Of a stretch of 64,000 nucleotides of DNA, positions 8,329-17,117 are shown piece after piece. A program made the position numbers and the translations under genes. Numbering within the stretch: the first letter of the stretch is position 1; every line of letters begins with the position of its first letter. The notes under the pieces were generated by a model. It was not told the DNA's origin. It saw only the letters and a list, made by a program, of their open reading frames with translations, and searched no databases. Origin of the DNA: Flavobacteriaceae bacterium (lineage in GTDB: Bacteria > Bacteroidota > Bacteroidia > Flavobacteriales > Flavobacteriaceae); contig JANTGS010000003.1 of assembly GCA_024762795.1 (NCBI GenBank), positions 1 to 64,000 on the forward strand. The letters run 5' to 3'.

Positions 8329-10815
8329 ATGACTAAAAATTTATTTGCTTTTCTAATTTTTTCCTTTATTACCGGAATGATCTTCTCTCAAGGAGGAGTA
8401 AAAGGAAAAATTACTGATGAGAATGGGAGTGGGATTCCATTGGTTGACGTCTACATCAAAAGTTTGTCTAAAGGAGTTACGACCGCTGACAATGGAACTT
8501 TTGAAATTTTAAACTTGAATAATGGAACATACGACTTGAATATTTCCTCTTTGGGATATTATACAATATCTAAGAATATTACTATTGATAATAGTGTTTT
8601 AGATCTTGGTACTATTGTTTTACAAACAAGTACACAAGTAATGGATGAAGTTGTTATTTCTGGTTCAAGGAAATTAGAAAAAATAACCGAATCTCCTGCA
8701 ACCATTAGTGTCTTGAGTGTCAAACAAATTCAAAATTTTGCCGGGAGTACCGATGAATTGTTTGCACAACAGAAAGGAGTAGATTTTGGAAGAATCGGAG
8801 CTTTTATTAGTGCTGTTAATATTAGAGGATTCAACAGTGCATTTAATCCAAAAATGTTACAATTAGATGATAACCGTTATTCTACATTGATTGCAACCGG
8901 TTTGGCTTTTGGACCAATGAGTCCTATGATTAAAGAGGATATTGAAAGAATAGAAACGGTATTAGGACCTTCTTCTGCACTGTATGGACCTAATGCCCTG
9001 AATGGTTTAATCAATACAATTTCAAAGTCGCCTTATAAATATGAGGGTACTGATATTGTTTTGGGCGCCGGTTCAAATAGTTTACTCAGTGCAAGACTTA
9101 GACATGCAAAAAAATTAGGTAAAAATGATAGATGGGCTTATAAAATTACTGGAGAATATACAAAAGGTAAAGAAATTAACTGGACAGATTCGGTTTATGT
9201 ACCTGGTGCAGTGCTAGGACAACCTGAAATGGCGAAAGTTGGTAAGCCTGAAGTTGATCTGGACAGAGATGTTGAATTTATTAAAGGACAAGCTTCTTTA
9301 TATTATAGACCGACAGAAACAAGTGAAGTAGGGGTAACTTATGGTGCTAGTCAAAGTAATTTTTTATCTATAACAAATACCGGTAGAAACTCAATCAATG
9401 ACTGGCGAATATCCTTTTTACAAGCAACTTTTAAATCTGATCATTGGTTTGGGCAGTTATATAAAACATGGAGTAAAACAGATGATACATTTAACAACGA
9501 TACAAGAACACAAAACTACTGGATACTTATTGCACAGGGAGTTTCACATGAAGATGCTTTAGAAGAATCCAAAACCGGACCTGGAGCCATTACACCAACC
9601 TTTAAGGATCACTCCAACAGATTGAATTCAGAATTACAGTATAATAATCAATGGAATAATTTAGATTTAATTGTAGGGGTTCAATATCAAAGAGATAATG
9701 CCGACAGTAAACATACCTATTTATTAGATGAAGATGGACCTATTCATATAGATCAACTTGGATTTTATGGACAATTAAGATATGCTTTAGGTGATTCCGG
9801 ATGGAAATTGATTGCGGCAGCACGCGGAGATAATCATGATTTATTCGGCTTTAATTTCTTACCAAAAGCCGGTGTTACCTATACCAGAGAAAATGGAACA
9901 TGGCGTTTGACTTATGGTAAGGGATTTGCAACTCCAACGATTTTAAATACAAATATGAGTCTGTTTGGTGGATTAGTACTTGGTAATGGTGTTGGATTTA
10001 CTTTATCTGATGGATCAAAAGTTAAACCATTGGTTCCGGAAACTGTTCAGACCATTGAAGGAGGGTATAAAGGACACTTCGCTGAAGGTAAGCTATACCT
10101 TGATGTAAATGCTTATTACAATATTTCAGATGATTTCATGAGTCCTCTTACAAATATTGCTCCAAACGCATTTGTTGATGGAACTGTAGTAACCCAGCGT
10201 GGAAATGAACCCATAGAAAACTTTACAGCTGGTTTAGCGCCAGGAGTTTTAGATCCGGGAGCTTTTATTCTAACTTATAAGAATTTTGGTCATGTAAATA
10301 CATATGGTCTTGACCTTGGTTTGGTTTATTATATTTCAAATCATTACAATATCTCAATGAATTACTCATATTTTGATTATATTTTGGATAAAGATGATAT
10401 GGCAAATGATGGAAATGGTGACGGTGAGGTTACTCAATTAGATTTGCCAATAAACACTCCAAAGAATAAACTAAGTACAGCATTTAATGTTACCTATGAT
10501 AAGTTTTATGGAGCCTTGTTATCAAGGTGGGTGCAAAAATATGATTTCTTTTCAGGAGGAGCTGCCGCAGCAAAAACAAACAAAGATCTTATATTCAACG
10601 GAGATCCGGTTATTGAAGATCATTTAGTTGGAAAAAAATGGAATTATGGACAACTGGGAGGATTCTACATGAGTATAAATGCCGGCTACAGATTTAGTAA
10701 AACATTTAGTCTCGGTGCTTACTTAAATAACTTTGTAGGATCAGGAAACTATGAATTTATCACGGCTCCACCAGTTGAAACCTTATATGGAATCGAACTA
10801 AAAATTTCATTGTAG
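8329..10815 (+). CDS. TonB-dependent outer-membrane receptor
   Basis: An 828-residue receptor. A signal peptide (LFAFLIFSFITGMIFSQ) is followed by a carboxypeptidase-regulatory-like beta domain (GGVKGKITDENGSGIPLVDVYI, residues about 22-105). Next is the plug (VISGSRKLEKITESPATISVL through ERIETVLGPSSALYGPNALNG, about 110-235), then a 22-strand type barrel ending in an aromatic-rich C-terminus. It takes up a substrate across the outer membrane using TonB energy. Unlike SusC of polysaccharide loci, it is shorter and has no SusD lipoprotein beside it, which points to a small molecule. It lies 20 bases after the TetR gene and is followed by a strong hairpin, so it may be expressed at a higher level than the genes behind it. 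Confidence 0.9.
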   Translation: MTKNLFAFLIFSFITGMIFSQGGVKGKITDENGSGIPLVDVYIKSLSKGVTTADNGTFEILNLNNGTYDLNISSLGYYTISKNITIDNSVLDLGTIVLQTSTQVMDEVVISGSRKLEKITESPATISVLSVKQIQNFAGSTDELFAQQKGVDFGRIGAFISAVNIRGFNSAFNPKMLQLDDNRYSTLIATGLAFGPMSPMIKEDIERIETVLGPSSALYGPNALNGLINTISKSPYKYEGTDIVLGAGSNSLLSARLRHAKKLGKNDRWAYKITGEYTKGKEINWTDSVYVPGAVLGQPEMAKVGKPEVDLDRDVEFIKGQASLYYRPTETSEVGVTYGASQSNFLSITNTGRNSINDWRISFLQATFKSDHWFGQLYKTWSKTDDTFNNDTRTQNYWILIAQGVSHEDALEESKTGPGAITPTFKDHSNRLNSELQYNNQWNNLDLIVGVQYQRDNADSKHTYLLDEDGPIHIDQLGFYGQLRYALGDSGWKLIAAARGDNHDLFGFNFLPKAGVTYTRENGTWRLTYGKGFATPTILNTNMSLFGGLVLGNGVGFTLSDGSKVKPLVPETVQTIEGGYKGHFAEGKLYLDVNAYYNISDDFMSPLTNIAPNAFVDGTVVTQRGNEPIENFTAGLAPGVLDPGAFILTYKNFGHVNTYGLDLGLVYYISNHYNISMNYSYFDYILDKDDMANDGNGDGEVTQLDLPINTPKNKLSTAFNVTYDKFYGALLSRWVQKYDFFSGGAAAAKTNKDLIFNGDPVIEDHLVGKKWNYGQLGGFYMSINAGYRFSKTFSLGAYLNNFVGSGNYEFITAPPVETLYGIELKISL

Positions 10816-10843
10816 ATTTATGATAATTTGAGTTAATTTTACT

Positions 10844-10880
10844 AAAGAATGTCGGTTAAAACCGGCATTCTTTAACTTTC
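10844..10880 (+). terminator. Hairpin terminator or attenuator after the TonB receptor gene
   Basis: AAAGAATGTCGGTT and AACCGGCATTCTTT form a 14-pair stem with one G-U pair and almost no loop, 29 bases after the stop codon. There is no long U-run, so it may be a partial terminator or an mRNA-stabilising 3' end that reduces expression of the symporter and enzyme genes relative to the receptor. Confidence 0.6.
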
Positions 10881-10988
10881 AATGTAAACTGTAATTATCA
10901 ACAAGTTTTAGGTAATTAAGTTTCTATCCTTTTTAAGAAGGAGTTTAGGAAATTACTCATTCAATTGTAAACTTTCTAAAAAATAAAA

Positions 10989-12506
10989 ATGGTGTTAGCT
11001 TGGATACTTTTTATATTTTATTTGTTGGGAACTTCTTATTTGGGGTATCTTGGTTATAAAAAAACTGAAGGGTTTAGTAGTTTTGCAATTGGGAAAGGAG
11101 ACCTTTCTCCACTTGTTGTTGGTGTTACACTTGCGGCAAGTACAGCCTCAGCAGCAACATTTATAATTAATCCCGGGTTTGTATATGTAGATGGATTATC
11201 AGCATGGATAAATATGGTGCTGGGAACATTTACAGGTATTATGTTTATGCTGTCAATACTTTCATTTAAATTTAGAAGAATAGGTGAGAAAATGAAGGCA
11301 CTTACAGTACCGGATTGGATAGGGAAAAGATATAATTCAAAAGCCTTTTCTCTTTATTTTGCCTTTATAAACCTTTTGTCATTTGCGTTTGTGGTATTGT
11401 TAGTTGGAGGAATCTCTATAGTGATGCAAAAATTATTGGGTGTTGATAATGTTGTTGCTTTGATTATAACTCTTGTATTTGTAACAGGTTATGTGTTTTT
11501 TGGAGGCACCTACGCTCATGTTTATACAAATATGTTACAGGGTTTTTTAATGATCATCGTGACTTTAGTAATACTTTGGTCGGGAATTCAATTAGTTTTA
11601 AAATCTGGAGATCCTGGTTTTCTTCAACAAATCTATAATGAAGATCCTAATTTATTAGCCTGGATTAATAAAGAAGGTTCGCTATTTAACGATTTCTTTT
11701 CAATCTATGTTACCGGTTTTTTTATAGGTGCAGCAGTCGTCTCTCAACCTCATATCCTAACCAAGGCATTATATGTAAAGTCGGATCAAGCGGTAAAAAA
11801 ATATCTTTGGGTCTTCGGTATAATCTTATTTTTATTTCTTTTATTGGCAACAGTTGGCTTCTTTGCCCATATCAGTGTACCTTCATCAAAATTTATAGAT
11901 GATACCACCGGAATATTCAGGCAAGATCTGGTAATGATTGTTTATCTCTTAAACACATTTCCTGATTGGGTCTTTACGTTGATTAGTATTGTGCTACTGG
12001 CGGCAGCTATGTCTACCTTGGATGGTCTTTTGGTTAGTATTTCAACAATTACGGCAAACGATCTTATCACAAACCTAATAGATAAGTTTTCTAAAAAAGA
12101 AATGAATGAAGAATTAAAAATGAAAATAGCATTTAAATTGAGTCATGTTGTTTTAGTTATCATAGCAATTCTTGTATTCTGGGTTAATCTAAATCCCCCT
12201 AAATTACTAGGTATATACGGACAGGTTGGGGTTTATGGAATGGTATTGGCTGCTTTAGCACCTCTATTGATAGGTATCTTATTCAAAAAAGTATCTTTAA
12301 GATTGGTGTGGATCAGTTCAATTCTTTCAGTTCTAATTCATTTTTTACTTTATTTTTATGGATATGACCTATTTCCTAACTCAAATTTCACTTTTAAAAA
12401 TCCTGCAGTAACTGCAACAATAGCCATTTTAATTGCAGTTATACCGCCCTTAATAATTAGTTACTTTTTTAGTAAAAAAGAATTGAGGTCTGTAATAGTT
12501 GAATAA
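10989..12506 (+). CDS. Sodium:solute symporter (SSS family)
   Basis: A 505-residue inner-membrane protein with about 13 hydrophobic segments. The N-terminal core has GLSAWINMVLG after the substrate/ion region VTLAASTASAATFIINPGF, typical for SSS transporters of organic acids and related solutes. Later segments include IVLLAAAMSTLDGLLVSIST, another SSS signature. It would bring the compound delivered by the TonB receptor into the cytoplasm with sodium. Sequence alone does not fix the substrate, although the motif context is closer to monocarboxylate and pantothenate carriers than to sugar carriers. The thiolase follows after 41 bases, so they are likely one transcript. Confidence 0.85.
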   Translation: MVLAWILFIFYLLGTSYLGYLGYKKTEGFSSFAIGKGDLSPLVVGVTLAASTASAATFIINPGFVYVDGLSAWINMVLGTFTGIMFMLSILSFKFRRIGEKMKALTVPDWIGKRYNSKAFSLYFAFINLLSFAFVVLLVGGISIVMQKLLGVDNVVALIITLVFVTGYVFFGGTYAHVYTNMLQGFLMIIVTLVILWSGIQLVLKSGDPGFLQQIYNEDPNLLAWINKEGSLFNDFFSIYVTGFFIGAAVVSQPHILTKALYVKSDQAVKKYLWVFGIILFLFLLLATVGFFAHISVPSSKFIDDTTGIFRQDLVMIVYLLNTFPDWVFTLISIVLLAAAMSTLDGLLVSISTITANDLITNLIDKFSKKEMNEELKMKIAFKLSHVVLVIIAILVFWVNLNPPKLLGIYGQVGVYGMVLAALAPLLIGILFKKVSLRLVWISSILSVLIHFLLYFYGYDLFPNSNFTFKNPAVTATIAILIAVIPPLIISYFFSKKELRSVIVE

Positions 12507-12547
12507 AAAAGAAAAATATAAATATCAGTTTAAAAAGATAAATTAAT

Positions 12548-13729
12548 ATGTCAAAAAAGATACAAATAATAGGAGCATATAATACAAAATTCGGAAATCT
12601 CGAAGAGCAAACTATTTACAGCTTATATGAAGAAGCTGCAAAGGGAGCAATCAAAGATGCCGGAATCAATGTTAATGATATTGACGCTGTTTTTGTTGGA
12701 AATTACAGTGGAGGAAGTTTTAATAATCAGGAACATATTGCACCCTTTGGTGTAAATATATTACCTGAACTTAGGCATAAGCCCATGTATAGAACAGAGA
12801 ATGCCTGTGCTTCGGGTACTTCTGCTATACATTTAGGAGAAATGGCAATTCAATCAGGAAAAGCAAAAAAAGTTTTGGTTGTTGGAGTTGAGAAAATGAA
12901 TTCATTAGATACAAAAAATACGGCTTTGGCCTTGGCAAAAGCATCATATTGGGCAAAAGAAGGAACAAAAGGTTATACTTTTCCCGGATTATTTGCAGAA
13001 TATGCTAAAGGATGGATGAAACATTATGGTTATGATGAGGATTTTCTTAAAGGTTATCTGGCCGAAATATCTTCAAAAGCATACAATTTTGGATCTCAAA
13101 ATCCATTAGCACATTTACAAAAAGCGAGAAGTAAGGAAGAAATATTGAATATTCCGGATGAGAAGAATCCAATGATTGCTTATCCGTTAAGATTACATGA
13201 TTGCTCTTTGATCTCTGATGGTGCTGCAGCGGTAATTTTATCCTCTGATAAAACTGATAAATCAGTTGAAATTGCAGCTACAAGTAGTGCAAGTGATTAT
13301 TTGAATATTGTTGGCAGTAATAGAAATAACTATTTTCTTGATGGTGCTGCCGAAGCTGCAAAAAAAGCTTTTGAAGAGGCAAATATGACTATAAATGATA
13401 TTCAGGTAGCCGAGGTGCATGATTGTTTTACAATCACAGAACTTTTAATATACAGTGCTCTGGGTTTGGCAGAGAAAGGAAAAGAATTTGAGGCCTTAGA
13501 AAACAAAGATGTATACTTAGGAGGGCGATGTGTGATAAATCCCTCGGGAGGTTTAAAGGCTAAAGGTCATCCTGTTGGAGCAACAGGGGTGTCTATGCAC
13601 GCTTTGATGTATAAACAATTAACCGATAATGCCATTGGTGTTCAGGTGGAAAATGCTAAAGCAGGCCTGATATTAAACATTGGAGGATCCGGTGCAACTA
13701 ATATGGTATCTATTTTAAAAAGAAATTGA
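12548..13729 (+). CDS. SCP2-type thiolase (acetyl-CoA/propionyl-CoA acyltransferase)
   Basis: A 393-residue thiolase of the SCP2/archaeal branch, not the FadA/PhaA branch. The nucleophile is Cys87 in ENACASGTSA. His291 is in EVHDCFTITEL, the HDCF block typical of SCP2-type thiolases, and His341 is in KAKGHPVGATG. All catalytic residues are present. This branch cleaves 3-oxoacyl-CoA and, in the SCPx members, 2-methyl-branched ones, releasing propionyl-CoA. That fits the propionyl-CoA carboxylase and methylmalonyl-CoA mutase genes further along the operon. A synthetic role together with the next gene, as with thiolase and HMG-CoA synthase in archaea, is an alternative. The next gene begins 14 bases after the stop. 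Confidence 0.85.
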   Translation: MSKKIQIIGAYNTKFGNLEEQTIYSLYEEAAKGAIKDAGINVNDIDAVFVGNYSGGSFNNQEHIAPFGVNILPELRHKPMYRTENACASGTSAIHLGEMAIQSGKAKKVLVVGVEKMNSLDTKNTALALAKASYWAKEGTKGYTFPGLFAEYAKGWMKHYGYDEDFLKGYLAEISSKAYNFGSQNPLAHLQKARSKEEILNIPDEKNPMIAYPLRLHDCSLISDGAAAVILSSDKTDKSVEIAATSSASDYLNIVGSNRNNYFLDGAAEAAKKAFEEANMTINDIQVAEVHDCFTITELLIYSALGLAEKGKEFEALENKDVYLGGRCVINPSGGLKAKGHPVGATGVSMHALMYKQLTDNAIGVQVENAKAGLILNIGGSGATNMVSILKRN

Positions 13730-13743
13730 TTAAACGATTTAAT

Positions 13744-14736
13744 ATGAACAGGAATGCAAAAATAATAGCTTCCGGAATGTTTGTCCCTGAAAAAATTGTT
13801 CCAAACAGTTTTTTTAATGAATTATTAGGAGAAAATGTTAGTGATTGGCTCGAAGAGAAAGTTGAAATATATGAAAGGAGATGGTGTAGTGAAAATGAGT
13901 CGACAGCTGATTTATGTGTCAATGCTGCAAACGATGTTTTAAAAAATGCCAATTTAGATCCTAATGATATTGATCTAATCATCATATCTACTGATACTCC
14001 TGAATATATTTCACCATCCACTTCAACGATTGTTCAGCATAGAATCGGAGCTATGAATACAGGTACTTTTGATCTGAACTCGGCTTGTGCCGGATTTGTA
14101 ACAGCATTAGATACCGGAGCAAAATATATTCGTGCCGATAAAAAATATAAATATGTGATGGTAATCGGGGCTTATGCCATGTCGAAATATTTAAATCTGG
14201 AAGACAAAAATACAGTTTCACTCTTTGCTGATGGTGCGGCTGCTTTTATTTTGAAATCTGTTGAAGCAGATCACGAGGGTTTTCTTGCCGGAAATTTAAA
14301 AACTCAGGGGCAATATGCCGATTGGATGGGAATTTTTGGCGGAGGGACCAAATATCCTATGGGTCATAAGGCTGTAGATGAAAAGTTGAATAAACTGAAA
14401 TTTGTCAAACGCTTTCCAAGTGAATTGAATCCTACAATGTGGAGTGAAATGATCAAAGAACTTTGCGACGAAATTGGAGTAACCCCTAAGGATATTAACC
14501 ACTTTTTTATCAGCCAATTAAATATTCGTGCTTTAAGAGAGACCATGGATCTATTAGGACTTGATATGAGTAATACCGCAACGATTATGCATAAATACGC
14601 GTATACAGGTTCTGCCTGTATTCCTATGGCTTTTCACCTGACTCAAAAGCAAAATAAGATCAAAAAAGGTGATTTAGTGATGTTTGTTGGTTCGGGTGGC
14701 GGTTTGTCTTTTGCTGCTTCGGTTTTTAGAATGTAA
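13744..14736 (+). CDS. KAS III (FabH)-like thiolase-fold protein with altered active site
   Basis: I use the ATG at 13744; the track start is a TTG overlapping the thiolase stop. The 330-residue protein follows the FabH fold: an ERRW segment near residue 40, LIIISTDTPEYISPSTS, the nucleophile elbow NSACAGF with Cys115, and the C-terminal FVGSGGGLSF. In the FabH positions for the catalytic His and Asn it has Ser257 (FISQLNIRAL in place of the usual PHQANLRI) and Tyr287 (KYAYTGSACIP in place of the usual GNTSAASIP). FGDGAGA is FADGAAA. So acyl transfer to Cys may remain, but decarboxylative condensation as in FabH is unlikely. It may transfer an acyl group, act as a CoA-transferring partner of the thiolase, or do a different Claisen reaction. 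It is not a housekeeping fabH. Confidence 0.8.
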   Translation: MNRNAKIIASGMFVPEKIVPNSFFNELLGENVSDWLEEKVEIYERRWCSENESTADLCVNAANDVLKNANLDPNDIDLIIISTDTPEYISPSTSTIVQHRIGAMNTGTFDLNSACAGFVTALDTGAKYIRADKKYKYVMVIGAYAMSKYLNLEDKNTVSLFADGAAAFILKSVEADHEGFLAGNLKTQGQYADWMGIFGGGTKYPMGHKAVDEKLNKLKFVKRFPSELNPTMWSEMIKELCDEIGVTPKDINHFFISQLNIRALRETMDLLGLDMSNTATIMHKYAYTGSACIPMAFHLTQKQNKIKKGDLVMFVGSGGGLSFAASVFRM

Positions 14737-14804
14737 TTCATTTAAGATAAGATCTGACCGTAAAATCATAATACTTTAAAATTAATAATTAAAAATATAG
14801 AAAA

Positions 14805-15596
14805 ATGGAAATAAAAAACAAAGTAGCTGTAATAACCGGTGGTGCCAGTGGTATAGGAGCTGCCAGCGCAATTCAACTGGCTCAAAAGGGAGCCAAAATA
14901 GTTATAGCAGATCTGAATGAAGAAGGTCTGAATGAAACCTTAGGTAAAATTAGAGAATCTGGTGGCGAAGCTATTGCAGTAAAAACCAATGTAACTCTTG
15001 AAGAGGATGTAAAAAATTTAATGGATAAAGCCATAGACGCTTTTGGTTCCATAAATATTGTCATTCCTTCTGCAGGAATCTTTAAAGACTCATTTATGGT
15101 CAGTCCAGACAGGGAAACCGGAAAGGTCAAACGTTTTATGAGTACTGAAAATTTTATGGCAGTGATCAATGTTAATCTATTAGGTACTTTTCTAACGCTT
15201 AGAGAAGCTTCTAAAAGAATGATTGATCAAAAATGGGAAGGTATTTTATTTACCATATCATCGATAAATAAAGAAGGACAAATCGGGCAATTAAATTATA
15301 GTTCAACCAAAGCTGCTGTTGCCTTATGGCCTAAAATACTGGTGGGTGAATTTCATGCTAAAAAAGTAAAAGATATAAGGGTTGTTGGAATCGCTCCCGG
15401 TTATGTGGAGACTCCAATTCTGTTGGGTATGAAACCAGAAGTATTAGAATCAATTGTAAAAGATGTGGCTATTGGCAGGTTAGTAAAAACTAAAGAAATT
15501 GTCGATTCAATTGCTTTTTCTATCGAAAATGATGCTGTAACCGGTACGACACTCGAAATAAGCGGTGGAGTTATTTCAAAAGGTCTGGCGAAATAA
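14805..15596 (+). CDS. Short-chain dehydrogenase/reductase
   Basis: A classical SDR of 263 residues. The NAD(P) site is ITGGASGIGAA near the N-terminus, with an acidic Asp after the second strand (IVIADLNEEG) that favours NAD(H). The catalytic set is Ser in TISSINKEG and Tyr-x3-Lys in LNYSSTKAA; IAPGYVETPIL follows. Most likely it oxidises a hydroxy group to a ketone, for example a 3-hydroxyacyl-CoA to the 3-oxoacyl-CoA used by the thiolase. An insertion of about 12 residues (SPDRETGKVKRF) lies after the active-site approach and may shape substrate binding. It sits 68 bases behind the KAS III-like gene. The exact substrate is inferred from context only. Confidence 0.85.
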   Translation: MEIKNKVAVITGGASGIGAASAIQLAQKGAKIVIADLNEEGLNETLGKIRESGGEAIAVKTNVTLEEDVKNLMDKAIDAFGSINIVIPSAGIFKDSFMVSPDRETGKVKRFMSTENFMAVINVNLLGTFLTLREASKRMIDQKWEGILFTISSINKEGQIGQLNYSSTKAAVALWPKILVGEFHAKKVKDIRVVGIAPGYVETPILLGMKPEVLESIVKDVAIGRLVKTKEIVDSIAFSIENDAVTGTTLEISGGVISKGLAK

Positions 15597-15606
15597 TAAG
15601 CATATC

Positions 15607-16557
15607 ATGATGAAAACATCTGTTTTATTAACTCTATTCGGTAGGTCCAAAAAGACAAAAGAATACAGAAACGTTTCTGTAAGCGATTTTGGCAAAAATC
15701 CGGGTAATCTAAAAATGTTTCAATATGTTCCGGAAAGTTTAAAAAATAATGCTCCTTTGGTTATTGTTTTGCATGGGTGCTTTCAAAATGCAAATGCTAT
15801 TGCCGTACAAAGTGGGTGGAATAAACTTGCCGATGAAAACGGTTTTATGGTAATTTATCCTCAACAAAAATTTTCTAACAACTTTAAAAAATGTTTTAAC
15901 TGGTACATGGAAAGTGATATGGAAAGAGGTAAAGGTGAAGTAGCATCTATTAAACAAATGATCGACTTTGCTGTTAATGAGAATAAAATTGACAAGAATA
16001 GAGTCTTTATTACGGGTCTATCAGCCGGTGGAGCAATGACTTCAGTTATGTTGGCTATTTATCCTGAAACCTTTAATGCAGGAGCAGTAATGTCTGGAAT
16101 ACCTTTTGGAGAGGTTAAAGATCTAAAATCAGGATTGAATGCTATGAAAGGTGAACATACTAAAACAGGTAAAGAATGGTCTGAATATATAAAAGCTATT
16201 AACACTGAATTTAAAGGGGATTATCCCAGACTTGCTCTATTTCATGGTATTAATGATCCATTTGTGGCTATTATAAATTCAGAAGAAATGGCAAAGCAAT
16301 ATGTTGATCTACATCATATTAAGACTGATCCTGAAATCATTAAGGATTTTGAAAATAATCCTAAGGTTTTTTTAAAGAGATACAAAAATAACAGCAATGA
16401 GGATATAGTTTTATTGTATTCTATTGATATGAAACATGGAATATCTATAGCTGTAGGTGAAAAGAAGAATTATGGAGGAAAAAAATCAACTTTTGCGTAT
16501 GATACAAATTTTCATGCTCCTTTTTGGGCCTCAAAATTTTTCGGTATTATTAAATAA
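15607..16557 (+). CDS. PHB depolymerase-family esterase
   Basis: Starts at the paired ATGs 15607/15610; the upstream track start would overlap the SDR by 32 bases. The 316-residue protein has the family block VLHGCFQNANAIAVQSGWNKLAD, YPQQ, the lipase box GLSAGG with Ser139, a late Asp in HGINDPF and a His near the end. The family (LpqC/PHB depolymerase-like) includes extracellular PHA depolymerases, feruloyl and acetyl esterases. I see no convincing signal peptide (MMKTSVLLTLFGRSKKT is weak), so it is probably cytoplasmic or poorly exported, and would act on an oligomer or ester after uptake. In this context a hydroxyalkanoate ester is attractive, but other esters fit as well. Confidence 0.8.
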   Translation: MMKTSVLLTLFGRSKKTKEYRNVSVSDFGKNPGNLKMFQYVPESLKNNAPLVIVLHGCFQNANAIAVQSGWNKLADENGFMVIYPQQKFSNNFKKCFNWYMESDMERGKGEVASIKQMIDFAVNENKIDKNRVFITGLSAGGAMTSVMLAIYPETFNAGAVMSGIPFGEVKDLKSGLNAMKGEHTKTGKEWSEYIKAINTEFKGDYPRLALFHGINDPFVAIINSEEMAKQYVDLHHIKTDPEIIKDFENNPKVFLKRYKNNSNEDIVLLYSIDMKHGISIAVGEKKNYGGKKSTFAYDTNFHAPFWASKFFGIIK

Positions 16558-16574
16558 AACAAGAATCAACATTC

Positions 16575-16596
16575 AATACTTAATAGAGTATTTTTA
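16575..16596 (+). terminator. Weak hairpin with U-run between esterase and BCCP genes
   Basis: AATACT/AGTATT form a six-pair AT-rich stem followed by TTTTT. Thermodynamically weak. It may lower read-through into the carboxylase genes but is unlikely to be a full stop. Confidence 0.3.
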
Positions 16597-16617
16597 AATG
16601 TAAAACAAACTAATTTA

Positions 16618-17103
16618 ATGGAAAATAATTATACGGTTAAAGTTAACAATTCTTCAGAGTTCAATTTTGATCAAGATCATTTAAATGAGCTTAATGCAGT
16701 TAAAGAAAAAGCTTCAGTATACCATATTCTTAATGAACATAAAGCACTGACAGCTGAAGTTACTCACAAAGATTTTGATGAGAGGCTCTATACTATTCGT
16801 TTGAATAATAATATTTACAAAGTAAAGATTGATACTCCACTAGATCAAATGATTAAGGAACTTGGGTTTTCAGTAGGAAGTTCTAAAAAACAAAATGATA
16901 TCAAAGCACCAATGCCCGGAATCATTATTGGAATTGAAGTTAATGAAGGTGATTGTATAAAAGAGGGAGACACGCTTCTCATTTTAGAAGCCATGAAAAT
17001 GGAAAATGCAATATTAAGCACGATAGATGCAACTGTAAAATCTATAAAGGTGAAGGCCGGTGATAAGGTAGAAAAGAACAAACTGCTAATTGAATTAGAA
17101 TAA
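16618..17103 (+). CDS. Biotin carboxyl carrier protein of an acyl-CoA carboxylase
   Basis: A 161-residue biotin carrier. The C-terminal lipoyl/biotinyl domain (residues about 92-161) starts IKAPMPGIIIGIEVNEGD and holds the biotinylation site EAMKMEN with Lys127. The N-terminal half (about 1-80) resembles the small linker domain found in carriers of acyl-CoA carboxylases of Bacteroidota rather than the Pro/Ala-rich E. coli AccB. It would carry CO2 between the biotin carboxylase encoded 14 bases downstream and the carboxyltransferase after it. Three separate genes for carrier, biotin carboxylase and carboxyltransferase are in the order expected for a propionyl-CoA carboxylase of this phylum. 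Confidence 0.9.
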   Translation: MENNYTVKVNNSSEFNFDQDHLNELNAVKEKASVYHILNEHKALTAEVTHKDFDERLYTIRLNNNIYKVKIDTPLDQMIKELGFSVGSSKKQNDIKAPMPGIIIGIEVNEGDCIKEGDTLLILEAMKMENAILSTIDATVKSIKVKAGDKVEKNKLLIELE

Positions 17104-17117
17104 CTTTTGAAAAATAA

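Noticed and set aside
13710-14021. 103-residue minus-strand ORF across the thiolase and KAS III junction
   Set aside because: Antisense to two real genes, no start signals or domain.
12548-14736. Archaeal-type acetoacetyl-CoA thiolase plus HMG-CoA synthase pair
   Set aside because: The second protein is FabH-like over its length and lacks the expected catalytic His. No DUF35 acyl-CoA-binding partner is present.
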